DNA of 64,000 nt, from the NCBI GenBank assembly GCA_017471175.1, contig JAFUVS010000011.1, forward strand, positions 1 through 64,000. Reading direction: 5' to 3'. Under the pieces are notes generated by a model. That model saw only the letters and a list, made by a program, of their open reading frames with translations. It ran no database searches and was not told where the DNA came from. Shown here in pieces: positions 23,702 to 32,457 of this stretch. The stretch is from Paludibacteraceae bacterium. GTDB taxonomy: Bacteria; Bacteroidota; Bacteroidia; Bacteroidales; Paludibacteraceae. Positions within the stretch are counted from its first letter, which is position 1, and each line of letters opens with the position of its first letter. A program made the translations under genes and the position numbers.

Positions 23702-25435
23702 TTAAGGAACAAATTGATTGTAATTTTGTTGTTTCCGATGACATACATCGCACCTTCCACAAGGTTGCGATGTATTTTTTTCTCCGAAATACTGAAGCAG
23801 AAATTGCTGCCGACACATCGTTTGCTGCTCAGCGTATGCCAACATCGTGCGAAGCCGGTGCACGTATCGGTCCAACCGCTCTTCATAAAAAGCTTTCGGG
23901 ATATAAACGTCTCTTTGCCTGTCTTGCCGAAAGGCAAACATACAAGCCCGAGTACGAGGGATATACGTCATAATATGCCGTTTAGCCAACTCTACCAAGA
24001 GGGCGTGCATGTTTTCGGTTATTTCTTCGTGGAGGTACTGAAGGTCGGTGAACACGCCCGGATAAGTGCGCATCAGTTTGGTAATCAGCGTCCGCTGTTC
24101 CGGCGAAAGCGTATAAGCACCCAGTTCAGACGCAGGGACCAACAACTTGATACGCGGTTGCGTTTCCTGCTCCTCTTGAAAGATTATATAGCCTGCCATA
24201 TCCAACAGATGCAGAGCCGAATAAGTAGGGAGAAGAGGCAAATGCATTATTCTGCACACATCGTCCAAGTGCAAAGCAAAAGCGTGTCCTTCGCCGCTCT
24301 CCAAACCTACTACCAAATAATCACATACCTTATTATAGACTTCTTCGACAAACTCTTTGGCAGGGAAATTATCGTACTGCCGTTTCTTCATTTTGGTGCG
24401 GTCGTCCCGCGAATAGAGAAGAACAGCGTAGGCTGTTTTGCCGTCGCGCCCTGCCCTACCCGCTTCTTGTGAATAGGCTTCCAAGCTGTCGGGCAGGTCA
24501 TAGTGGATGACCACACGCACATCGGGTTTGTCAATACCCATTCCGAAAGCGTTGGTGCAGACCATCACCGACTGACTTTGCTGCCAGCGTTTCTGCCTGC
24601 GTTCTCGTTCGTAGGTGTCCAATCCGGCGTGATAGAAGTCGGCACCGAGCAGTTGGGCTATCTCAACGGCTTTCTTGCGATTGCGGACATAAACGATAGC
24701 AGAACCTTTGATGCGCTCCAAGATATACTGCAACTGTTCGTTCTTCGTCATCAATGAGCCGTCATCTTTAGCGGTCGGTCTGTCAGGGCGGCAATAACGC
24801 ACTACATAACGCAGGTTCTCTCTTGAGAGCGACTGCTGCATTACGTTCGGTCGGGCGAAGTGGAGTTGCTTCTGAATGTCTTTCGCCACTTCGGGCGTGG
24901 CTGTGGCGGTAAGTGCCAAGACAGGTATATGTCCGAAGGTCTGTTCCAACTCGTCGCGCAACTCACCGATACGTAGATAAGAAGGACGAAAATCATATCC
25001 CCACTGGCTGATACAGTGTGCCTCGTCCACAGCGATAAGCCCTATGGGCAGGTACGTTAGACGGCGGCGAAAAGCCTCGCTCTCCAATCGTTCGGGGGAG
25101 ACATAGAGAAAACGGTACGGGCCATACTGACAGTTATCAAGGGCTATCTGCTGCGCCTCACGGGACATACCCGTATAGATGGCGGCTGATCTGATACCTC
25201 GGCGCAGCAGATGCTCTACTTGGTCTTTCATCAAGGCTATAAGCGGCGTTACAACCAAGCACAATATATCGTTCTTCACCAAGGTCGGCACCTGAAAACA
25301 GATGCTTTTTCCTCCGCCCGTAGGCAAAAGAGCCAACGTATCGTTGCCCTCTAACACGGAGCGGATAATCTGCTCTTGCAGAGGACGAAACGCCGGATAC
25401 TTAAAATAGATATGAAGAACTTCTTCGGGAGTCAT
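23702..25435 (-). CDS. RecQ-family ATP-dependent DNA helicase, short form
   Basis: A 577-residue helicase. The two RecA-like domains carry Walker A LLPTGGGKS (residues 36-44), DEAH box VDEAHCISQWG, motif III ALTATAT, and motifs V and VI (MGIDKPDVRVVIHYD, QEAGRAGRDG). The zinc-binding Cys cluster (CRQQ...CGRCDVC) lies at the very C-terminus, behind an about 150-residue winged-helix-like region. There is no HRDC domain. This differs from the 728-residue RecQ at 59145, so the window encodes two RecQ types. It is probably a 3'-5' helicase in recombination or repair. The order of the zinc module after the winged-helix region is unusual for RecQ. It is 16 bases downstream of the arginine-deiminase-like gene. 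Confidence 0.93.
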   Translation of the reverse strand: MTPEEVLHIYFKYPAFRPLQEQIIRSVLEGNDTLALLPTGGGKSICFQVPTLVKNDILCLVVTPLIALMKDQVEHLLRRGIRSAAIYTGMSREAQQIALDNCQYGPYRFLYVSPERLESEAFRRRLTYLPIGLIAVDEAHCISQWGYDFRPSYLRIGELRDELEQTFGHIPVLALTATATPEVAKDIQKQLHFARPNVMQQSLSRENLRYVVRYCRPDRPTAKDDGSLMTKNEQLQYILERIKGSAIVYVRNRKKAVEIAQLLGADFYHAGLDTYERERRQKRWQQSQSVMVCTNAFGMGIDKPDVRVVIHYDLPDSLEAYSQEAGRAGRDGKTAYAVLLYSRDDRTKMKKRQYDNFPAKEFVEEVYNKVCDYLVVGLESGEGHAFALHLDDVCRIMHLPLLPTYSALHLLDMAGYIIFQEEQETQPRIKLLVPASELGAYTLSPEQRTLITKLMRTYPGVFTDLQYLHEEITENMHALLVELAKRHIMTYIPRTRACMFAFRQDRQRDVYIPKAFYEERLDRYVHRLRTMLAYAEQQTMCRQQFLLQYFGEKNTSQPCGRCDVCHRKQQNYNQFVP

Positions 25436-25451
25436 TGCTCGTGATTGGACC

Positions 25452-26705
25452 TTACGGGAGACGTTGCAACACTTGCGTCATACAATGGGCTGCACCATAT
25501 CCGTCTATCAGGCTTTCGAGCGGCACCCACTCAACCGTCACACCGGCATCTTTAAGCCGTTGCTGCAAAGCTTCACTCTGCCCTCCTACAGCCATTATGT
25601 GCCGAGGAGCAATCGTGAGGTAGTTGTTGGCATAGTGCATCTCGTCCTCCGGATCAATGGGGATAATCTGCATACCCCGCTGCTGCAAGAAAGAGACAAA
25701 CGGCGTGTCTTCCACAATCAGTTGATACTCTTTTTCTCCTTGGGCACGAGCGTAAATGTCGCAGGTAACATATTCAGGTTGTTCGGGCGTAGCCTCTAAA
25801 CGGCTGCGAACCATCGTGCATAAATCGCTGTCAATGATATTGAAATAGGTATCAAGGTGCATCTGCATCTGCCAGAACTTATGGTCGCGCACCACCACTA
25901 CGGTGTCGTGTCCGAACGCATCGGCTTGCATCACTTGGCGAATACCTTCCCGATTGGTTCGCATTCCGCATCCGATAAGCGATATTGTGCCGGCGGGAAA
26001 ATAGTCGCCGCCTTCCATGCGTCCTTCGCCTTCAATACGTAATATGGGATCAAGACCTAAATGCCGGTAGCACACCTCTATTATATCCGTTTCCGGCGCG
26101 CGCTGATTGGAGTTCATCCGACAAATCACGTGTCCGCGAGGAGTGGTAATGCTTTGGTCGCGCGTAAAATAAAGGTTCATAAGCGGGTTTTGGATATAAA
26201 TTGCTTCATAGCCGGTGTTATTGTCGGTACGAGAGAGTTTCACTATCGGCTGCAGCAAGATACAACGAATCAAATCACCTCTGCTCATCTCCGAAAGCAC
26301 CTGTTGACGGTATGATTCAGATGCCAGTGTATCCTCATCGGGTATAGCGGAAATATCATATTTCAACACTTTGGATGCCAACGCACGCAGTGTATCCGTT
26401 CCTGTTTGTGCCAACACCTCGTCTATGGTATGCACACGTATGCCGTTTTGCTGCAAAAGGCGGATATACTCGCGGTGTTCTGCCGCAGCTTGATCAACAT
26501 CAAAATAGTTTTCGAACAGTCCCGCCGATGGATGAATCACGCCGTTAAAAAGTTCTTGCCCCGGGGTATGCATCAGAATTTTGTCGGCTTTCCCCCACTC
26601 TGCTTGCGGGTAGGTCATCTTTTCACTCATTTCATGCCGGTTGGCAACTTTACAGCCCGCACAAAACAACGCTACCACAGCGCATAAAAGAAAATGTTTT
26701 TTCAT
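25452..26705 (-). CDS. Arginine-deiminase-like lipoprotein (guanidino-group modifying enzyme)
   Basis: A 417-residue protein with a lipoprotein signal (LFCAGC, Cys about residue 18), then an arginine deiminase/amidinotransferase fold. Motifs in order are LYFTRDQS, RMEGGDYF, HLDTYF (H283, D285) and GAAHCMTQVL with the catalytic Cys at about residue 408, so all active-site elements are present. The family hydrolyses arginine to citrulline and ammonia or acts on related guanidino compounds; most members are cytoplasmic. The lipid anchor puts this one outside the inner membrane. Free arginine, agmatine-like compounds or protein-bound arginine are possible substrates; the peptidylarginine deiminase of Porphyromonas belongs to a related but different family. 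ATG 26705 gives the better signal peptide than 26714. Confidence 0.85.
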   Translation of the reverse strand: MKKHFLLCAVVALFCAGCKVANRHEMSEKMTYPQAEWGKADKILMHTPGQELFNGVIHPSAGLFENYFDVDQAAAEHREYIRLLQQNGIRVHTIDEVLAQTGTDTLRALASKVLKYDISAIPDEDTLASESYRQQVLSEMSRGDLIRCILLQPIVKLSRTDNNTGYEAIYIQNPLMNLYFTRDQSITTPRGHVICRMNSNQRAPETDIIEVCYRHLGLDPILRIEGEGRMEGGDYFPAGTISLIGCGMRTNREGIRQVMQADAFGHDTVVVVRDHKFWQMQMHLDTYFNIIDSDLCTMVRSRLEATPEQPEYVTCDIYARAQGEKEYQLIVEDTPFVSFLQQRGMQIIPIDPEDEMHYANNYLTIAPRHIMAVGGQSEALQQRLKDAGVTVEWVPLESLIDGYGAAHCMTQVLQRLP

Positions 26706-26737
26706 AATTCGCATCTATTTTATCCGATATTCGGCTG

Positions 26738-26745
26738 CAAAGGTA
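26738..26745 (-). promoter_or_regulatory. -7 box of the deiminase/recQ unit
   Basis: TACCTTTG on the minus strand, 33 bases before the ATG at 26705. A clear -33 TTTG is not found. Confidence 0.6.
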
Positions 26746-26795
26746 CGGATAGTAATCGAATTGTCGCGAAAAAAAGCAGATAACTTTTATATTTT

Positions 26796-26827
26796 TTTGT
26801 ATTTTAGACTAAAATGCGCTACTTTTG
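26796..26827 (+). promoter_or_regulatory. ftsK promoter
   Basis: TTTG (26796-26799), 20 bases, TACTTTTG (26820-26827), 51 bases before the ATG. Confidence 0.85.
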
Positions 26828-26878
26828 CGCGCTATAAGACAGAATCAGCCCTCATTGTAAATTTCGTTTGAAAACATT

Positions 26879-29467
26879 ATGCCGAGGAAAACCAATCGAG
26901 CCGAACAAAACGTCTCTGAATCAGAGCAAAACAGAAAAAAGCCGGATGTCCGACTAACTTCTTTAGACGGAACTACTTTTCTCCAACAAATCAAGAACTT
27001 CCTGCTCAACGAGCGAACGCGACAAGTATGCGGAATCGTGCTTGCCTTATTGTCGCTGTTTGCAGCGATAGCCTGTATCAGTTTCTTCTTTACGGGAGCC
27101 AACGACCAGTCGCTTATTGACCAGCCGCGCGATGCTCGCCTACAATCAAGGGAGCAGATACAGAATATTTTGGGTCTTCCCGGGGCGATGCTGTCCGATT
27201 GGCTGATAGATGACCTATTTGGACTGCCAAGCATAGGTATCATCGTTTTGATGGTGTATTTTGCGCTACGTCTAATGCAAATCCCAACTCGTACAAGCAC
27301 AACGAGAATGCTTCTTTGTACTCTATTTTGGCTGACTTGGGGAGCCGTCACCTTAGCATACCTTCAGCAGATGGTAGGGGTAGATTTGTATTTCCGACTC
27401 GGCGGTGCTTTCGGAAAACGGATTGCAGCAGCCTCTTTATCCTATATTTACGGGCTCGGTACGGGATTAGTACTTATCGGATTGCTGATTGTGTTCCTCG
27501 TGTTGAGCAATAAAAATTTTGTACCTGCTGTACAACGCTTGTGGGAACGCTTGACAACAAAACGAGAGAAAGAAGCCGATGATAATCAAGACATCCGATT
27601 GGACGACAAGCAGACACACACATCCGATATCAACGAGCAAGAGACCACAGAAGACGGTAGCATCGTCATTACGCTAACTCCATCAGGGAACGATAACTCA
27701 ACGACTGATACAGAGAACAAAGACGGGAGGCTGAATGTGGAAATTACGCCTATTATTGATCAGGAAAACGAAACGATTACCGAAGACGAAAAGCCGATTA
27801 CGACAGACGAAGAGAATGCAGAAACAACCGGCGAAGAGGAAGGAAAAGATATTTTGGATATCCATTCGGAGAACGTGGAGATAGTCGAACAACTGCCTGA
27901 TTACGACCCGCATTTGGACTTATCCACCTACAAGTACCCCACCCTCGATTTGCTCAAGACCTACGACAACGAGACGGCTCCCATCGTGGATCCGGCTGAA
28001 CAACAGGCGAATGCCGACCGCATCGTCAATACCCTGCGCAACTACGGCATTGAGATTGTGCGCATTCACGCTACGGTCGGTCCGACGGTGACGCTGTATG
28101 AGGTCGTGCCGCAAGCAGGTATCCGTATCGCCAAGATTCAGTCGCTCGAAAACGACATAATGCTTTCACTTTCAGCCATTGGTATCCGTATCATTGCCCC
28201 GATGCCGGGTAAGGGAACGGTGGGTATAGAAGTGCCGAACGAGAAACCGCAAGTGGTGTCCATGCACTCGGTGATAGCCTCCAAGCGATTCCAAGAAGAG
28301 CAGAAGATGCGCCTTCCCGTGGCATTAGGACGCACGATTACCAACGAGGTGTTCTGCTTCGACCTTGCCAAAACACCGCACTTGATTGTAGCCGGTGCTA
28401 CCGGACAAGGTAAGTCCGTTGGTCTGAACGCCATCATCACCTCGCTTTTGTACAAGAAACACCCGTCGGAGTTGAAGTTCGTCTTGGTAGATCCGAAGAT
28501 GGTGGAGTTCTCCGTCTATAAACCGCTGCTGAAGCACTTTATGGCAGCGATGCCCGACCAAGAAGACAGAGACATCATCATTACGGATAGTCAGAAAGTG
28601 ATTAACTCGCTCAACTCGTTGGTCATAGAGATGGAAGACCGCTACTCGCTGCTTGCCGACGCGGGTGTGCGCAATTTGGAAGACTACAACGACAAGTTTA
28701 TTCATCGCCGCTTGAATCCCGAAAAAGACGTGGAGAACTTGGTGACTCATAAGATTTTGCACCACCGCTATATGCCTTATATCGTCATCATCATCGATGA
28801 GTACGGCGACTTCATTATGCAGTCGGGTAAGGAGGTGGAGCGTCCCATCCAGCGTCTGACACAGAAAGCCCGTGCCGTAGGTATGCACATGATTCTTGCC
28901 ACGCAGCGTCCTGACGTAAAGGTAGTTACAGGTATTATCAAGGCGAACGTGCCGACCCGTATTGCGTTCCGCACGCAGTCCGTAGTGGATAGCCGCACGG
29001 TACTGGACACGAAAGGTGCGGAACACTTAGTGGGCAAAGGTGACTTGCTCTACAGCGGCGGCGGTAACCTGTCACGTATCCAATGCGCCTTTGTGGATAC
29101 GCCGGAAGTGGAAGCGATTGTGAACTATATCCACGACCAGCAGGGCTATACCGAGCCATACCAACTGCCCGAATATGTACCCGAAGGCGGTGGCGATGAC
29201 GAACCGAGTAAAGCCGGTGAGGTGGATATGAAACGCCTCGATCCGATGTTTGCCGATGTGGCTCGTTATGTGGTCAATAAGCAGGAAGGTTCGACCTCTC
29301 GTCTGCAACGTGCTTTCGAGATTGGCTATAACCGTGCCGGCAAGCTGAGCGACCAGTTAGAGGCGGCAGGCGTAGTCGGTCCGAACAAGGGACCGAAAGG
29401 GCGCGATGTACTCATTCAGGATATGGAAAGTCTTGAGTTGCTGCTGCAACGATTAGGAGTTGGTTAG
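26879..29467 (+). CDS. ftsK: FtsK/SpoIIIE-type DNA translocase
   Basis: An 862-residue septal DNA pump. Residues about 48-215 contain four membrane helices. Residues about 228-345 form an acidic, Thr/Glu/Asp-rich linker of low complexity. The alpha/beta motor follows with Walker A GATGQGKS (506-513) and Walker B YIVIIIDEYGDF. The C-terminal about 65 residues are the gamma winged helix (TSRLQRAFEIGYNRAG), which reads polar DNA sequences. It moves chromosome ends through the closing septum and helps dimer resolution by XerCD. The length is normal for Bacteroidota. Its strong promoter stands alone; the next gene begins 76 bases further. Confidence 0.97.
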   Translation: MPRKTNRAEQNVSESEQNRKKPDVRLTSLDGTTFLQQIKNFLLNERTRQVCGIVLALLSLFAAIACISFFFTGANDQSLIDQPRDARLQSREQIQNILGLPGAMLSDWLIDDLFGLPSIGIIVLMVYFALRLMQIPTRTSTTRMLLCTLFWLTWGAVTLAYLQQMVGVDLYFRLGGAFGKRIAAASLSYIYGLGTGLVLIGLLIVFLVLSNKNFVPAVQRLWERLTTKREKEADDNQDIRLDDKQTHTSDINEQETTEDGSIVITLTPSGNDNSTTDTENKDGRLNVEITPIIDQENETITEDEKPITTDEENAETTGEEEGKDILDIHSENVEIVEQLPDYDPHLDLSTYKYPTLDLLKTYDNETAPIVDPAEQQANADRIVNTLRNYGIEIVRIHATVGPTVTLYEVVPQAGIRIAKIQSLENDIMLSLSAIGIRIIAPMPGKGTVGIEVPNEKPQVVSMHSVIASKRFQEEQKMRLPVALGRTITNEVFCFDLAKTPHLIVAGATGQGKSVGLNAIITSLLYKKHPSELKFVLVDPKMVEFSVYKPLLKHFMAAMPDQEDRDIIITDSQKVINSLNSLVIEMEDRYSLLADAGVRNLEDYNDKFIHRRLNPEKDVENLVTHKILHHRYMPYIVIIIDEYGDFIMQSGKEVERPIQRLTQKARAVGMHMILATQRPDVKVVTGIIKANVPTRIAFRTQSVVDSRTVLDTKGAEHLVGKGDLLYSGGGNLSRIQCAFVDTPEVEAIVNYIHDQQGYTEPYQLPEYVPEGGGDDEPSKAGEVDMKRLDPMFADVARYVVNKQEGSTSRLQRAFEIGYNRAGKLSDQLEAAGVVGPNKGPKGRDVLIQDMESLELLLQRLGVG

Positions 29468-29543
29468 TTCAGAAGTGAGCGAAAGATACACGCAAAATTG
29501 ATATAAATCAAAACAATACATAAGTTATACCCCCAATTACACA

Positions 29544-32264
29544 ATGAGAAAACGTTTCTTTTTCCTACTCTTTTTTTCCGCAGCGGTGTCTGCTCTTTTA
29601 GCTGACATCCGCACGCCGGAGCAGGCGGCAACGATTGCATCGGGCTACCTGCAAGCCGTTTCTAACGGTTCGCACCGTGCTCCCGCTGCCGGGCAAGAGA
29701 TGATGCTCTTACGCACCTTGTACAAGACCGACCTTGATTGGGACGAGAGCCAACTCACCCCTAATGCGGCTCCTGCACGCAAGACACACATTGACAACGA
29801 TGAGACGGAACCGGCATTGTATATGTTCAACAACGATACAGAGGGGTTTGTAGTGGTATCGGCAGACACGCGCGCCACAGATGTACTGGCTTATTCACTG
29901 ACGGGAACGCTGACTGATGACAACCTTGCACCGGGCTTTATGTGGCTGATGGAGCGTTTTGTAGAAGAGATTAGCAGTCTGACAGACAACGAAATGATTA
30001 TTGCGGGCGAGGACGACCGCGCTCCTATCCATCGCGCTCCGCAAACCGTCACTGCCATCGAACCCTTATTGGGCGGTATTATTTGGGGACAAAGCACCCC
30101 CTTCAACAACAAATGTCCGATTGACACATACGACAATACACGTTGCGTAACGGGTTGTGTGGCTACAGCCGCTGCACAGATAATGCGCTACTGGAAATGG
30201 CCTGTGAGTGGTACCGGATCGCACTCATATTATTGGAAAAACCAAATCAATAAGGTACAAAAATTACTTTCGCAGAATTTTTCCACAATCACGTTTGACT
30301 GGGACAATATGCTGCCTTCCTATCAAGGCGATTACACATCCTCGCAAGCCAATGCCGTAGCCACCTTGATGTACGCTTGCGGTGTGGCAGTGAATATGAA
30401 CTATGGCGGCAATTCGACTGCAGGCAGCGGAGCCGTTACCGACAATATGGCTCCGGCTATGGTTTCCTATTTCGGGTATCAATACGAAAGAGGATTAGGT
30501 AATAGCAACAGCAGTATCAACAACAACGACATCTATCAAGGTACGACCACGTATGCAGAGGCTTACAAGGAATTTTTCAACGACGATTTGGAGAACGGTC
30601 GTCCCATTCTGATGAGCGGCGGTTCCACCGGCGGCGGTCACGCCTTTGTATGTGACGGACGTGACAGGGATAACTACTTCCACATCAACTGGGGCTGGAC
30701 GGGTGCCTCAAACTGCTACACCCCGCTGACTGCCATTCGCCCCGGCTATCCGAAGCATAATGACCTGTACTTCACCACGCGTATGTATGCCACCTATGGC
30801 TTGCGACCCAATACGACTTGCATCAATACGAAAGAGAATACCACTGTCAGCGAAACGGAAGATAATCTCCCCTATGTATGGCGTGAGCGAAACATAACTG
30901 AAAGCGGTGTGTATGAAGATGTTGTAACCAATTCTGAGACAGGCTGTACCACTACCTATGTACTCTACTTCACCGTTCGTCCTGCCGGTACGGACGGGAT
31001 GTGCGGCGATAATCTGTTTTATACATACAACACCGACACCCATACGCTCACCATCACGGGTACGGGTACGATGTGGGAGTACGATTACCTTTCCACTCCC
31101 GGCAGAAAAACGCCGTGGTACGATTATGCCTCTGACATACAAGTTGTTAATCTTCCCGAAGGTATGACGAGTATCAGCGCATTTGCTTTTGCTTATTGCA
31201 GCAACCTGACTTCCATCACCATTCCCTCTACCATCACGTCCATCGGAGCGCAACCGTTCTTCGGCTGCACAGCATTGGCAAAAGTTACATTCAATCAGAC
31301 GACTCCTCCGGCATTAGGTGGCAACTGTTTCCAGAATATCTCTGCCGAAGCTATAGCCTATGTGCCTTGCGGTAGCATTCCGGCATACGAGGCAACCGAA
31401 ATGCCGTTTGCTCAATACCGCTCGCATTGCGGTTACTGCGAAGAGAATGACGGCACAAACCTCGAATGGGAATACGCCAAACGCACGCTCACCATCACGG
31501 GTGAGGGCAATATGGAAACGTATGCTGCCGAAGAAGATATGCCGTGGTATAGTGTGCGCGACCAAATAGAAACGGTCAGTCTGTCAGACGAAGCCAACCA
31601 ACAGCCGTTGCTCTCTTGGCTTTCCTCACGTGGCGAAACGAACATCACGCTCCGCCGCACCTTATGGGCGGACGGGTATCTGAACACACTTTGTCTGCCT
31701 TTCTCTTTGACGGCAAGCGAAGTGCAGACCTATCTGCCGAATACCGAACTCTTTACCTTCACCGAAGCACAAGCCGCAGCAGGTGAATTGCAGATTACAC
31801 TCGGCAGGAGCAACAGCATAACGGCAGGTGTACCTTATCTTGTTCGCTTCCCCGCAGAAGACCCGGACATTGTGAATCCGACATTCACCAACGTAGTCAT
31901 CACAGAAACCATCGGACAAACTGCCGGTTTGGGTGAGGTAACTTTCAACGGCATACTCCAACCACAAGATATGACGGCTTACAACACCAACCAACTGATG
32001 GTAGGCGAAGAAGACCGACTCTTCTGGGCAGATGTGAATGACTATATGAAAGGCTTCCGCGCCTATTTCCAAATTACGGCAAGTCAGTCTTCCCCCATCC
32101 GCAAAGGTATGCCCGCACGCGTAGTTGTGGAAAAGCAAACCCCGACCGATGCGGTTGAGACACAACAAGGCATCCGCGCTACGAGCGAAAAAGTCATCCA
32201 GAACGGACAACTCATCATCCGCGCCAACGGCAACGAATACAACGCCCAAGGGCAAAAACTATGA
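29544..32264 (+). CDS. Secreted C10-family cysteine protease with LRR segment and C-terminal tail
   Basis: A 906-residue streptopain/interpain-like protease. It has a signal peptide (about 1-20), a Spi-type propeptide (about 22-150, EQAATIASGYL), then the C10 catalytic domain (about 165-420) with the nucleophile C205 in TGCVATAAAQ and the His H366 in GGGHAFVCDG, followed by FHINWGWTG. Behind it come a short BspA-like leucine-rich segment (about 530-600, AFAYCSNLTSITIP), further beta-rich modules and a final 25 residues with NGQLIIRANG and YNAQG, very like the tail of the protein at 379. The enzyme probably cuts host or environmental proteins at or outside the cell surface. A very short gene follows it and then a TPM/LemA pair. 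Confidence 0.9.
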   Translation: MRKRFFFLLFFSAAVSALLADIRTPEQAATIASGYLQAVSNGSHRAPAAGQEMMLLRTLYKTDLDWDESQLTPNAAPARKTHIDNDETEPALYMFNNDTEGFVVVSADTRATDVLAYSLTGTLTDDNLAPGFMWLMERFVEEISSLTDNEMIIAGEDDRAPIHRAPQTVTAIEPLLGGIIWGQSTPFNNKCPIDTYDNTRCVTGCVATAAAQIMRYWKWPVSGTGSHSYYWKNQINKVQKLLSQNFSTITFDWDNMLPSYQGDYTSSQANAVATLMYACGVAVNMNYGGNSTAGSGAVTDNMAPAMVSYFGYQYERGLGNSNSSINNNDIYQGTTTYAEAYKEFFNDDLENGRPILMSGGSTGGGHAFVCDGRDRDNYFHINWGWTGASNCYTPLTAIRPGYPKHNDLYFTTRMYATYGLRPNTTCINTKENTTVSETEDNLPYVWRERNITESGVYEDVVTNSETGCTTTYVLYFTVRPAGTDGMCGDNLFYTYNTDTHTLTITGTGTMWEYDYLSTPGRKTPWYDYASDIQVVNLPEGMTSISAFAFAYCSNLTSITIPSTITSIGAQPFFGCTALAKVTFNQTTPPALGGNCFQNISAEAIAYVPCGSIPAYEATEMPFAQYRSHCGYCEENDGTNLEWEYAKRTLTITGEGNMETYAAEEDMPWYSVRDQIETVSLSDEANQQPLLSWLSSRGETNITLRRTLWADGYLNTLCLPFSLTASEVQTYLPNTELFTFTEAQAAAGELQITLGRSNSITAGVPYLVRFPAEDPDIVNPTFTNVVITETIGQTAGLGEVTFNGILQPQDMTAYNTNQLMVGEEDRLFWADVNDYMKGFRAYFQITASQSSPIRKGMPARVVVEKQTPTDAVETQQGIRATSEKVIQNGQLIIRANGNEYNAQGQKL

Positions 32265-32319
32265 TACTGAGAAGTACAGAAAAATACCCTATAAACAACC
32301 ATTCTAAATCTATAACACC

Positions 32320-32457
32320 ATGAAAACGCAATATATTTCTCCGAAATCGGATATCCAGTTGTTTACTACTACCATCGTCTGCGCGAGTGGCATTTCGTCT
32401 GCACCCCAAATGAATTTGGACACCGACTATCATAATAGTCCTAAAAATTCCAGATAA
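32320..32457 (+). CDS. 45-residue peptide of unknown function
   Basis: A short open frame with ATG at 32320 and TAA at 32455-32457. It encodes a 45-residue peptide starting MKTQYISPKSDIQL and continuing with a Thr-rich stretch, a single Cys (VCASGIS) and a polar, Asp/Asn-rich C-terminus. It has no signal peptide or membrane helix. It begins 55 bases after the protease stop, and its stop codon directly touches the ATG of the TPM gene, which argues for real translation and coupling. Short peptides starting M-K-x-x-Y-I-x-P are frequent in Bacteroidales and mostly uncharacterised; that similarity is from memory. It could be a peptide precursor, a substrate of the neighbouring protease or a leader. 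Confidence 0.6.
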   Translation: MKTQYISPKSDIQLFTTTIVCASGISSAPQMNLDTDYHNSPKNSR

